Shown here: in pieces, positions 1-5,484 of the stretch
How positions within the stretch are numbered: the stretch's first letter is position 1
Layout: each line of letters starts with the position of its first letter
IMG/VR virus record: IMGVR_UViG_3300025469_000025
Coordinates: 1-26,874 of that record
Length of the DNA stretch: 26,874 bases
From: a virus
Direction: 5' to 3' (one strand)
Made by a program: the position numbers and the translations under genes
Notes under the pieces: model-generated
What the model was told of the DNA's origin: nothing
What the model saw: only the letters and a program-made list of their open reading frames with translations
Database searches by the model: none

Positions 1-98
1 AATCCCGGGTAAAAATACGGGTCGTCTTGAATATATGATGTGACCGTAATAATTAGCCCGGATCCGATGCCAAACCCACATAAAAACATACTGCTCAT
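1..98 (-). CDS. Small membrane protein, partial (3' end outside window)
   Basis: An open frame runs leftward off the window edge. It starts at an ATG at 98-96, preceded by a GGTGAT ribosome-binding-like stretch that overlaps the end of the neighbouring gene; a GTG at 107-105 is in the same frame. The visible 32 residues begin MSSMFLCGFGIGSGLIITV and form one hydrophobic, glycine-rich segment followed by a polar Asp/Tyr/Pro-rich stretch, so an N-terminal membrane segment is likely. It is the last visible member of the leftward small-gene row. No family is recognised and its length is unknown. Confidence 0.5.
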   Translation of the reverse strand, partial: MSSMFLCGFGIGSGLIITVTSYIQDDPYFYPG

Positions 99-103
99 GA
101 CGA

Positions 104-529
104 TCACCAGTAAATTCCCCAGGTCTCGTGGTCCCAGTTGTTTGATGCACCGGACGGCAGAACAAACCGGATCGCCCCGCCGCGTGGATCTCCATTGAAT
201 TGCACTTTGAACCCGAGATCTTCTGCGATGGCTCTTATCTTGATCTGTATACGCTCCTCTTTCTTTGCATCGCGTGCGGCCCAGTCTGTATCCTCTACAG
301 TGTACCGGTGCTTTCCGTCGCAGATTGTTTTCAGATGCCCGTTACAATCGTTCTCTGCAATACGATGCAGGGTTGTCTCATACCGGTGTAACTCGTCCAA
401 GAGATTCCCAAGCCGATTTACTGAGCCGCCATCGTTGCATAATACCCCGCTGAAAACAGGGTTTGTTGTTTCTCGGCTGAATGCCAAGAGGGTTTTTAAC
501 CTCTCTTCTCTCTGCTGTTTTGTCGTCAT
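104..529 (-). CDS. Phage-type small protein of unknown function (AENDCNG/GDPRG family)
   Basis: This gene encodes 141 residues. The start is the ATG at 529-527, preceded by GAGGTGG at 5-base spacing; a GTG nine bases further upstream lies inside that ribosome-binding site and is therefore unlikely. Residues around 57-68 read LHRIAENDCNG, and the C-terminal third reads EERIQIKIRAIAEDLGF followed by FNGDPRGGAIRFVLPSG. This combination recurs in short uncharacterised proteins of many bacterial and archaeal tailed viruses. No enzymatic motif is visible and the role is unknown. It lies in the leftward row, 10 bases after the stop of the gene before it. The family resemblance is from memory of such phage proteins; the coding call is strong. 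Confidence 0.75.
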   Translation of the reverse strand: MTTKQQREERLKTLLAFSRETTNPVFSGVLCNDGGSVNRLGNLLDELHRYETTLHRIAENDCNGHLKTICDGKHRYTVEDTDWAARDAKKEERIQIKIRAIAEDLGFKVQFNGDPRGGAIRFVLPSGASNNWDHETWGIYW

Positions 530-539
530 GCTATCCACC

Positions 540-800
540 TCACTGTATTAACCGTCCCGACCGGATCATAGTCCCGCTCTCAACACACCGGTGCAGATCC
601 GAGATCCCATTTGGCTCATCGATCTGCGCTGACTCTAGCGACATGTGGTAAAGCATACTGTATGTCCTACCGGCATACTCTCCAGCAACCATCATACCGT
701 TACGGACTCCGGTTAACCGGACATACAGGTGCATGTTGTGTACTCGTGCCTCAACGCTCTCGTTTATCCTTGTGTATTTTGTGGTCATGGTCTTTCTCAT
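540..800 (-). CDS. Hypothetical small protein with duplicated start region
   Basis: This gene encodes 86 residues and is not recognised. Its ATG at 800-798 follows directly on the TAG of the upstream gene (TAGATG), with GGAGAGG further upstream. A second in-frame ATG four codons on (MRKTMTTKYTR) is an alternative start. The first 26 bases of its leader and start are an exact copy of the leader at 1297-1272. The body is polar and mixed (VEARVHNMHLYVRLTGVRNG), predicted as a small beta-rich globular protein without membrane segments. The back-to-back stop and start suggest translation coupled to the upstream gene. Confidence 0.6.
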   Translation of the reverse strand: MRKTMTTKYTRINESVEARVHNMHLYVRLTGVRNGMMVAGEYAGRTYSMLYHMSLESAQIDEPNGISDLHRCVESGTMIRSGRLIQ

Positions 801-802
801 CT
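777..802 (-). repeat. Leader repeat copy A (26 bp, encodes MRKTMTTK)
   Basis: The 26 bases at 777-802 are identical to those at 1272-1297. On the minus strand they span the start region of the 86-residue gene: AGATGAGAAAGACC then ATGACCACAAAA. Both copies lie at the start of leftward reading frames, so this is a duplicated translation-start segment and not a mobile repeat. Confidence 0.8.
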
Positions 803-1046
803 AATACACGCCCTCTCCGAGATTCTGAATCTTTACGCGAGTCTGATCTCCTATCAGATTCGCTTTATAATCTTGCTCCCTCACGTTTCGCTGTATCTCT
901 GCGGTTATTGCCGATTCTGTCGTTTCGTATCTCCATGCACAAGTATCATTACTTGTGCACGAGAGCAAACGCATTGCCTCTTTATACGATACTTTGTTGT
1001 CTTGGTGTATTGTCCCAAGACTCGAAATTCTGATTAATTTTCCCAT
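801..1046 (-). CDS. Hypothetical small protein
   Basis: This gene encodes 81 residues starting MGKLIRISSLGTIHQ, with an AGGATGTGA-like ribosome-binding stretch about 6 bases before the ATG. Its stop codon abuts the next gene's start (TAGATG). The sequence is hydrophilic with two cysteines (residues near 30 and 36, SCTSNDTCAW) and a basic C-terminal half. No domain is recognised. It begins 7 bases after the stop of the upstream leftward gene, so the four genes from 1211 down to 104 probably form one transcript. Confidence 0.55.
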   Translation of the reverse strand: MGKLIRISSLGTIHQDNKVSYKEAMRLLSCTSNDTCAWRYETTESAITAEIQRNVREQDYKANLIGDQTRVKIQNLGEGVY

Positions 1047-1052
1047 TTCAAT

Positions 1053-1211
1053 TCACATCCTAGAGGCGATGGTTTCTTTTAATGTGTCCATCTGTCTCCA
1101 GTTTTCGTTGCTCTCAACCTTATCAAAGAGGGCGCTGGTAACTGCGGTAATTCCGTATTCCTCAACCAGTTTTGTCATTTCGTCAAAGAGTTTGGTTCCT
1201 TTTGTGTCCAT
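1053..1211 (-). CDS. Hypothetical 52-residue protein
   Basis: The start chosen is the ATG at 1211-1209 (MDTKGTKLFDEM), because a full AGGAGG lies at 1226-1221 with nine-base spacing. The frame stays open further upstream, to an ATG at 1295 with the MRKTMTTK leader, but the upstream part (RCQKKQGNSAPGLKQRR) does not look like folded protein and a better-looking mini-ORF occupies the same bases in another frame. The product is a short, charged, probably all-helical protein (LFDEMTKLVEEYGITAV...). Its role is unknown. It is the first well-supported gene of the leftward transcript. Confidence 0.55.
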   Translation of the reverse strand: MDTKGTKLFDEMTKLVEEYGITAVTSALFDKVESNENWRQMDTLKETIASRM

Positions 1212-1212
1212 C

Positions 1213-1269
1213 TTACTCATCCTCCTTTGCTTCAAACCCGGGGCAGAATTTCCTTGTTTCTTTTGACAT
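1213..1269 (-). CDS. Possible 18-residue mini-ORF upstream of the 52-residue gene
   Basis: Read leftward from an ATG at 1269-1267, this gives MSKETRKFCPGFEAKEDE and a TAA, and the next gene's ATG follows two bases later. The peptide is charged with one cysteine and looks more protein-like than the alternative frame over the same bases. It could be a real microprotein or an upstream ORF that couples ribosomes into the 52-residue gene. It has no strong ribosome-binding site of its own. I cannot rule out chance. Confidence 0.25.
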   Translation of the reverse strand: MSKETRKFCPGFEAKEDE

Positions 1270-1271
1270 CT

Positions 1272-1297
1272 TTTTGTGGTCATGGTCTTTCTCATCT
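1272..1297 (-). repeat. Leader repeat copy B (26 bp)
   Basis: Exact second copy of the 26-base leader at 777-802. It sits just downstream of the leftward TATA-like promoter, so it is likely the 5' end of the leftward message. The frame it opens (MRKTMTTKRCQ...) reads into the 52-residue gene; the copy may now serve as untranslated leader or as a decayed gene start. Confidence 0.75.
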
Positions 1298-1302
1298 CTT
1301 TG

Positions 1303-1345
1303 ATATTATCCAATACGATAGTCAAGTATATTAATCTATTTACTT
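1303..1345 (-). promoter_or_regulatory. Probable leftward TATA promoter
   Basis: On the minus strand the bases around 1345-1320 read as an AT-rich stretch with AGATTAATATACTTG, a good archaeal TATA-box candidate centred near 1331. The archaeal spacing of about 25 bases puts the transcript start near 1305, ten bases before the first in-frame ATG at 1295. It would drive the leftward row from 1295 down to at least position 1. This is inferred from base content and spacing only. Confidence 0.45.
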
Positions 1346-1494
1346 CGACGATAAACCTATCTAGCAATACCAGTATTTCTCATGCAATCCACCGTTATTC
1401 AACAACAATCACCGGCAACAACGCGGCACGGTCCTAAAAGATCAGGTAATGACTAGGTATCCATGGACCAACAACACCGGCCCGGGGGGATGGC

Positions 1495-1526
1495 GGCGCA
1501 TCGAGCGCCGGGGGGCAGCGCCCCCC
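1495..1526. repeat. Two adjacent perfect GC hairpins
   Basis: GGCGC-ATCGA-GCGCC (1495-1509) is followed without a gap by GGGGGGC-AGC-GCCCCCC (1510-1526). The second has a seven-pair, all-GC stem with a three-base loop. Bases 1481-1490 just before them are also G/C-rich (CCCGGGGGG). No T-run follows on either strand, so a classical intrinsic terminator is not supported; a structured RNA or DNA cruciform is possible. Confidence 0.7.
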
Positions 1527-1750
1527 AAGAGCGGGGATGTATACTCCTCAGCTCGCTATCCATCATATCACAGTATAGAGCATACAGAGCCTATCCAGGC
1601 ACCTATCATAGCCTCAAGTGCACGATCCCAGAGCAATCATAGATCAGCACCATCTCAAGAGCCAGAGAGCGTTCAGCAAGCGCATACCTTACATCCTCAC
1701 CGGTCCCGCTCCCATGCCCCCCTATACCCCCACACAACCACGACACTTTA

Positions 1751-1785
1751 ATAACGGATTTATTCGTTAACGATATTTCCGTTAT
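1751..1785. promoter_or_regulatory. 35-base interrupted palindrome, probable operator
   Basis: Perfect 8-base arms ATAACGGA (1751-1758) and TCCGTTAT (1778-1785) flank a perfect 10-base palindrome TCGTTAACGA (1764-1773), with AT-rich spacers of 5 and 4 bases. The nested symmetry suits two dimers or one tetramer of a DNA-binding protein. The centre shares GTTAAC with the promoter motif found at 7588, 14244 and 20021. It sits in an AT-rich island inside the divergent region, so an operator or an origin-unwinding element is likely. Confidence 0.6.
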
Positions 1786-1863
1786 CAAAAATACCGTCAG
1801 GACGACCCGGTACCTCATCTATCCCTCTCGTGGCTCTCCATCCGCATCTATTGATAGAGGTAT

Positions 1864-1912
1864 TATTTCCACTGCAATCGCGATCACGTATTTCCACTGC
1901 AATCGCGATCAC
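1864..1912. repeat. Tandem direct repeat, two 24-base copies (iteron-like)
   Basis: Two identical 24-base units lie at 1864-1887 and 1889-1912, giving a 25-base period. Each contains the 8-base palindrome ATCGCGAT. Tandem units of this size with an internal symmetric core are what initiator or repressor proteins bind in origins. Only two copies are present, so a binding-site role is inference. Confidence 0.7.
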
Positions 1913-1939
1913 AAGCCTGGGTCCGACCGGGGGGGTCCG

Positions 1940-1980
1940 GGTGCCCGGGCCGGGTGTATACTGGCTGTATGCCGGGCACC
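1940..1980. repeat. 9-bp inverted repeat
   Basis: GGTGCCCGG at 1940-1948 is matched by CCGGGCACC at 1972-1980, separated by 23 bases that include GTATACTGGCTGTAT. Could form a stem-loop in RNA or DNA. It lies just after the tandem repeat and before two further hairpins. Confidence 0.5.
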
Positions 1981-1994
1981 AGGGCACCCATTAC

Positions 1995-2055
1995 GCACAC
2001 ACTCTCCGACGTGTGCATATCAAGGGGTCACACTACGCAGAACAGATATTCTGCG
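1995..2055. repeat. Two successive hairpins
   Basis: The first stem is GCACAC/GTGTGC (1995-2000 and 2011-2016) with a 10-base loop. The second is CGCAGAA/TTCTGCG (2036-2042 and 2049-2055) with a 6-base loop CAGATA. Both stems are perfect. No T-run follows. They could be part of a structured leader, an attenuator or origin DNA. Confidence 0.5.
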
Positions 2056-2302
2056 ACATATCGACGTGATAGTTCCACGCGCAACTTAGACTCACATCTG
2101 GTGTTTCCTGTGGAATTAAGGCCTGGTCCTCCGGACAAAAATCTGGGAAAAAGAGGGATGTGGGTTTACCGTCGTGTATCGTCGTTGGTATGGGAAACGG
2201 GGGGCGTATAAAGGCGCATTTGGGGAAAGTCACCCGTGAAGTTCGTCCGAATGTTTACGTGATATGTATTAGGCCGTGGTTCGACCGGGACTTGGTCACG
2301 AC

Positions 2303-2322
2303 TGTATAATAAAATATAATAA
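2303..2322 (+). promoter_or_regulatory. Probable rightward TATA promoter
   Basis: TGTATAATAAAATATAATAA is the most AT-rich stretch upstream of the first rightward gene. With the usual archaeal spacing of about 25 bases the transcript would begin about 2336-2344, right at the ATG at 2347, so the message would be leaderless or nearly so. It probably drives the long overlapping gene chain that reaches the terminase gene. Confidence 0.55.
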
Positions 2323-2346
2323 GTGGGAGTGATAGAAAGAAGGAGC

Positions 2347-3345
2347 ATGACAAAGATACTGCGAGTCAAGAAAGGCACATGTCATATTGAAAACTGCGGG
2401 CGGTGTCCTGCCGGGAGCAGCGACGGATTATCTGATATGTTCCTCGGGAGATTCACACGCTGCGGTTTTACTGCGTACGTGTATAAAGCAGACAGGCTCC
2501 CGAAGTATCCGATGTGTCCCTTGGATGATCTGGTCGAAGAAAAACAAGCACCCGCAGAGCAGCCACCCAAAGTATCCAGAAGTGCAGAATATCTGGACAA
2601 GGAAAAAGTGCTTAAAGATCTCGAAGGAAAAGATCGACAAATCAGACTCAAGGATGAGGTTATTGATCAGCTCAAGGACCGGATTGCACAGCAGGATCAA
2701 GAGCTGAGGGATCTCAGCGTATCATCTAAGAAAACCAACACTCCGGAGGAAACACGGGCCGCAGATATGATTGCTGCATACCTTGATGAACTCAACCGTA
2801 CAGGGAATGTTGCCGGAGCGATCTGGAAAGCATATGGATTTCAACATTCTGGAGGACCGGAGCAGGACAGTGTGTATCAGCGGCTTGAGCGGCTGGAACA
2901 GTTCTTCAAGCTTGAGGGAAAAGCTCAGCAGGATCAGAACCGCGAGATCAATGTCATTAAGGCCGATTTCGAGGAGCTCAAACAGCAGTACGGCGGATAT
3001 AATTTCGGTAACCGGGTCAAGGCGCTGGAGGATGTCTTCTGCAACAGTCCGGTGAATAAGTTCCCGGAGATGGAGAAGCGGATCGCGGCGCTGGAGAAAG
3101 GCGCACCTCCGGCAGATCTGGAGAATTATTATGTCCTTGACCTTGGCCCGGGATTCAAGAACATCTATGTCAGGAAGCCGGATGTGAAACCGGTAGAACC
3201 GGAGATGGTGATCTGCCCGCATTCAAAAACATGCGATCAAGAGGGCTGTGACCATAAAACCCCTCACAAAGAGACTCCGCACTGTCAATCATTCTGTGAG
3301 TACGCTCCTTGTGATACTTCTCGTTGCATTCCGGTGAAGAAATGA
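2347..3345 (+). CDS. Cys-rich coiled-coil protein, function unknown
   Basis: Length 332 residues from the ATG at 2347; a GTG at 2323 is in frame, but it lies only a base after the TATA-like stretch and would be upstream of the expected transcript start. The N-terminal 60 residues carry Cys12, Cys17, Cys20 and further cysteines (CHIENCGRCPAG ... RCGF ... CPLDD), suggesting a metal-binding module. Residues about 78-125 (KEKVLKDLEGKDRQIRLKDE...) and 170-225 are heptad-like charged helices, probably coiled coils. The last 45 residues hold a second Cys/His cluster (CPHSKTCDQEGCDH ... CQSFCEYAPC). Two metal-binding ends joined by coiled coil suggest a structural or scaffolding role, but no family is recognised. 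It heads the rightward chain. Confidence 0.7.
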   Translation: MTKILRVKKGTCHIENCGRCPAGSSDGLSDMFLGRFTRCGFTAYVYKADRLPKYPMCPLDDLVEEKQAPAEQPPKVSRSAEYLDKEKVLKDLEGKDRQIRLKDEVIDQLKDRIAQQDQELRDLSVSSKKTNTPEETRAADMIAAYLDELNRTGNVAGAIWKAYGFQHSGGPEQDSVYQRLERLEQFFKLEGKAQQDQNREINVIKADFEELKQQYGGYNFGNRVKALEDVFCNSPVNKFPEMEKRIAALEKGAPPADLENYYVLDLGPGFKNIYVRKPDVKPVEPEMVICPHSKTCDQEGCDHKTPHKETPHCQSFCEYAPCDTSRCIPVKK

Positions 3346-3599
3346 CCGAGCGCAAGAGCCGGGCGTATCACATCTCGCAGGAAGCGATCGCGGTCTGTAA
3401 CCGGCTGGACCTTGACCCATCAGAAGCGATCCTGCAGCTTGACGTGGAGGTTGAGAAACGAGCGGCGTTCATTGATGTGAAGAAGGCGATGCGGGAGGTT
3501 ATGCAGGTCGAGGGTGTGGTGCTGAAGAAGGACGAGAAGGACCGGCTGGAATCGGCGTTTGCCTTGGTGATCAGTGAGATCCAGAATGTGAAAAAATGA
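3342..3599 (+). CDS. Hypothetical small helical protein
   Basis: This gene encodes 85 residues from the ATG at 3342 (MTERKSRAYHIS), which overlaps the upstream stop as ATGA and has GGTGAAGAA just before it. It is rich in charged residues and predicted to be helical (EAILQLDVEVEKRAAFIDVKKAMREVM). The length and amphipathic helices fit a small DNA-binding or regulatory protein, but there is no clear helix-turn-helix. Its stop overlaps the next start as well, so it is translationally coupled on both sides. Confidence 0.65.
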   Translation: MTERKSRAYHISQEAIAVCNRLDLDPSEAILQLDVEVEKRAAFIDVKKAMREVMQVEGVVLKKDEKDRLESAFALVISEIQNVKK

Positions 3600-3766
3600 T
3601 GGAAAACGAAGAGGAACAAATCCGGTTAGATGAACGGAAGAAGATACTCAAAGACCTTCAAACTTTCATCGATAACGCAGATAGTCATATCGGTTGCCCC
3701 AATGGGACTCTGGGCACAGCGTATTTGGTTCAGTGGATGGGAGGGCAGGGGTGGGATTGTGATTAA
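3596..3766 (+). CDS. Hypothetical 56-residue protein
   Basis: Start ATG at 3596 (ATGATG, a second ATG follows immediately) overlaps the previous stop. The product begins MMENEEEQIRLDERKKILKD and continues into an uncharged stretch with GCPNGTLGTAYLVQWMGGQGWDCD at the end, interrupted here only for description of its Cys/Trp-rich tail. The acidic-basic helix followed by a Gly/Trp tail is not a family I know. Coupling to both neighbours supports that it is real. Confidence 0.5.
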   Translation: MMENEEEQIRLDERKKILKDLQTFIDNADSHIGCPNGTLGTAYLVQWMGGQGWDCD

Positions 3767-3893
3767 TCAAGATCAATACTCGGAACCCATTGCATCGGAT
3801 GATAATTGGGATGAATCGCTAAATGCCGTCGTCCCGCAGCAAGTCTACCCGCTTCTCAAAGCGATCGCAGACATTGAAAATGGAAGTGCCTGA
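3759..3893 (+). CDS. Hypothetical 44-residue protein
   Basis: The chosen start is GTG at 3759, overlapping the previous gene's stop by eight bases and preceded by AGGGGTGGG. The frame is open upstream to 3630, but that extension lies wholly inside the preceding gene. The product (start INQDQYSEPIASDDNWDES) is acidic and ends KAIADIENGSA. It has no recognisable motif. The stop abuts the ATG of the next gene directly. Confidence 0.4.
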   Translation: MINQDQYSEPIASDDNWDESLNAVVPQQVYPLLKAIADIENGSA

Positions 3894-4079
3894 ATGATCT
3901 CCATTCCTAAGTACGAATACACTTGTGGAAACTGTGATATGTTTGCGTGTCCGGTATTCATGAAGTACCCGAAAACAAAAGGGTGCGATCAGGGCCCCGA
4001 TATCATGAGGCAGATTAAAGCATCGAAAAAATCAAAGAGTCGCGATTTTCATGAAGTTTGTTGGGAGTTGGGCATATGA
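3894..4079 (+). CDS. Small Cys-rich protein, zinc-ribbon-like
   Basis: This gene encodes 61 residues starting immediately after the previous stop (TGAATG). Cys11, Cys14 (CGNC), Cys19 and Cys31 in the first half, with one more near the C-terminus (EVCWEL), suggest a metal-binding knuckle. The basic stretch KASKKSKSRD follows. No family is recognised. It overlaps the next gene by ATGA. Confidence 0.55.
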   Translation: MISIPKYEYTCGNCDMFACPVFMKYPKTKGCDQGPDIMRQIKASKKSKSRDFHEVCWELGI

Positions 4080-4300
4080 TCTCGCCGTTGGTTCTCTACC
4101 TTGACGGTGCGGTAGTGCTGGTCGTTGCCGGCATTGTGCTGTATGTCCGGCTCTGGGAACGGCAGCGGTGCGGGAACTGTACGCACCGGCACGCCCCGTT
4201 CTGGTTCTGTGCATCAGGGGATACCAATCGGGGATACCTGACATTCTGGGACCGGATCGGCGTGGTGCTATTCGGGTGCGATTGGTGGTGGCGGAGATGA
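4076..4300 (+). CDS. Single-pass membrane protein with CGNC motif
   Basis: This gene encodes 74 residues from the ATG at 4076, which overlaps the previous stop. Residues 4-26 (PLVLYLDGAVVLVVAGIVLYVRL) form one membrane helix, followed by a basic boundary and Cys32-x-x-Cys35 with nearby His37, His39 and Cys45, a likely metal site on the positively charged (cytoplasmic) side. The end is Trp/Arg-rich (CDWWWRR). It may anchor a small metal-binding head at the membrane. Function unknown. Confidence 0.55.
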   Translation: MISPLVLYLDGAVVLVVAGIVLYVRLWERQRCGNCTHRHAPFWFCASGDTNRGYLTFWDRIGVVLFGCDWWWRR

Positions 4301-4431
4301 TCTGCGATGAGAGGATGCAGCAGCTTGTCCGGACGCAGCGGGAGAAGTTCGATACGGACGCGCCGGTTGATGAGAAGGTAGCGGTACTGAGAGAGATTGA
4401 AGCACGACAGAAGGAGCTGAAAGCAGAATGA
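4297..4431 (+). CDS. Hypothetical 44-residue helical protein
   Basis: Start ATG at 4297 overlaps the previous stop (ATGA) and its own stop overlaps the next start in the same way. The sequence starts MICDERMQQLVRTQREKF and is a highly charged helix throughout. The frame is open further upstream, but that part lies inside the preceding gene. Role unknown. Confidence 0.45.
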   Translation: MICDERMQQLVRTQREKFDTDAPVDEKVAVLREIEARQKELKAE

Positions 4432-4955
4432 CCAGCCGGAAAAAGCGTGACCCGTCGCATCGGAGAAAGATCCCGCTGAACATCGCGCCGAATCTTAAAG
4501 GTGCCGGGACGAAAGGAACGATGGAAGAGTACCGGACGAACGTTGCGATGTTTGCGCGGATTGTCCGGGATCCGGAACGGAAGAAGATGCTGGCCCCAGT
4601 ACAGCGCATGGAGGAGCTGATCACGCTCAATAAGATGCTGGCGACACTCTACGACATGCAGGAGAAGTTTGAGAAGAAGGTTGTCCGGAAGGAGGGCACG
4701 GAGGAGCAGGAAGAGGAGCTGGTCGAGATCAAGAAAGGCGAGGTTACGGTGACCACTCCGAAAGAGCCGGAGGTCCACGAGGATCCGGAATCGCTGGTGA
4801 ACTCTCCGATGTTCAAAGAGATCCGTGACGGCATGGAGGATGCGGCGGTCAAGAAGCAGATGGAGGAGATGCCGGTCCAGCTTGTCGTTAAGAAGAAAGA
4901 GCCGGTGCCGGAACAGGAAGTTCATCCGGCGCTCAAGGAGATCTTTCAATCATGA
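4428..4955 (+). CDS. Charged helical protein; terminase small subunit possible but unproven
   Basis: This gene encodes 175 residues. The N-terminus is very basic (MTSRKKRDPSHRRK), followed by helices (EEYRTNVAMFARIVRDPERKK; ELITLNKMLATLYDMQEKFE) and an acidic-basic tail ending HPALKEIFQS. Basic N-terminus, helical oligomer-like middle and the place upstream of the terminase would suit a small terminase subunit, but seven small genes intervene and no helix-turn-helix is obvious. I treat it as unassigned. Its start and stop both overlap neighbours by four bases. Confidence 0.6.
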   Translation: MTSRKKRDPSHRRKIPLNIAPNLKGAGTKGTMEEYRTNVAMFARIVRDPERKKMLAPVQRMEELITLNKMLATLYDMQEKFEKKVVRKEGTEEQEEELVEIKKGEVTVTTPKEPEVHEDPESLVNSPMFKEIRDGMEDAAVKKQMEEMPVQLVVKKKEPVPEQEVHPALKEIFQS

Positions 4956-5134
4956 CCCCAATCATCATAAAATCTGCGACTCCTGAACGCGAAGGAATGC
5001 GAGATATTACTTGTTGCGGCGAATATTCAGATCCTATTTATGATCCTCTATTCTGGATTATCGAAGGTAGTGTTATGGGAGCATTCATAGGATTTGCAAT
5101 CGGATTTTACTTTAAAATGATCGGTGCAATATGA
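4952..5134 (+). CDS. Small single-pass membrane protein
   Basis: This gene encodes 60 residues with the start overlapping the previous stop. A polar N-terminal half (with CC at residues 21-22) is followed by a glycine-rich hydrophobic helix (IEGSVMGAFIGFAIGFYF) near the C-terminus. The topology, with one C-terminal membrane helix and a small soluble domain, is common in viral membrane proteins. No lysis function can be claimed from position, since it lies far from the tail genes. The stop overlaps the next ATG (ATGA). Confidence 0.5.
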   Translation: MTPIIIKSATPEREGMRDITCCGEYSDPIYDPLFWIIEGSVMGAFIGFAIGFYFKMIGAI

Positions 5135-5484
5135 ATGAGCCAACACCATCAATCTCGGGCTGTAAGATGTGCGGGAAGTGTTGCCGGTTCTCATGGTCGT
5201 TCTGCATTGTGAAAGATGGAGATTTCGAACAGGAGAAACTCGCACGGTTTCAAGGAGGTATTGATCTTGGGTATGCAATCGCGCTCGATCTACCGTGCCG
5301 GTATCTCGATCTTAAAACCAATCTCTGTAAAATTCATGATTCTCCCGACCGTCCAGACCCGTGTAAAAAGTTCGGTCCTGATGAAAAGCATTATCATCCG
5401 GATGGTTGTGCATTCGTGAGCACGGATCATAATTCCCGCGACTGGAAGATCCGGAACTCCGGAAGATGGAAGGGACAAGAATGA
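5131..5484 (+). CDS. YkgJ-like cysteine-cluster protein
   Basis: This gene encodes 117 residues. The signature Cys11-x-x-Cys14-x-x-Cys17-Cys18 (GCKMCGKCCRF) is followed by PCRYLD, NLCKIHDSPDRPDPC and a last Cys in DGCAFV. This spacing matches the YkgJ/CxxCxxCC family, proteins thought to bind a metal or Fe-S cluster and found in many prokaryotes and some viruses. The biochemical role of the family is not settled. It sits in the overlapping chain of small genes (ATGA at both ends), among other Cys-rich products. Confidence 0.8.
   Translation: MNEPTPSISGCKMCGKCCRFSWSFCIVKDGDFEQEKLARFQGGIDLGYAIALDLPCRYLDLKTNLCKIHDSPDRPDPCKKFGPDEKHYHPDGCAFVSTDHNSRDWKIRNSGRWKGQE

Larger units (their letters stand above)
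1368..2302. other. Structured divergent intergenic region; candidate origin/operator region
   Basis: About 935 bases separate leftward and rightward transcription and hold no reading frame I believe; the frames of 60-100 codons present lack ribosome-binding sites, are Pro/Arg/Ser/His-rich and overlap one another. The region does hold a dense set of structures: paired GC hairpins (1495-1526), a 35-base interrupted palindrome (1751-1785), a tandem 25-base-period repeat (1864-1912), a 9-bp inverted repeat (1940/1980) and two hairpins (1995-2016 and 2036-2055). AT-rich and very GC-rich patches alternate. Such architecture is typical of replication origins and of divergent operator regions; which one applies here cannot be decided from sequence. 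Confidence 0.55.

Noticed and set aside
1495-1526. Intrinsic terminator
   Set aside because: Strong GC stems are present but no T-run follows on either strand.
1449-2233. Several frames of 66-100 codons on both strands in the divergent region
   Set aside because: Pro/Arg/His/Thr-rich, mutually overlapping, without ribosome-binding sites and crossing hairpins and repeats; better explained as non-coding DNA.
2273-2299. GGTTCGA, resembling a tRNA T-loop, before the rightward promoter
   Set aside because: The flanking bases do not form the 5-pair T-stem and no acceptor, D or anticodon arm is found around it.
3630-3758. Upstream extension of the 44-residue gene at 3759
   Set aside because: The extension lies fully within the preceding 56-residue gene in another frame and has no ribosome-binding site, while GTG 3759 follows AGGGGTGGG.
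4032-4949. Long 305-codon minus-strand frame opposite the 4428 gene
   Set aside because: Its product is Arg/Leu/His-rich in the way complements of Lys/Glu-rich genes are, it lacks a ribosome-binding site, and it covers several well-coupled plus-strand genes.
4428-4955. Terminase small subunit call
   Set aside because: Only the place and charge pattern support it; seven genes separate it from the large subunit and no DNA-binding helix pair is clear.
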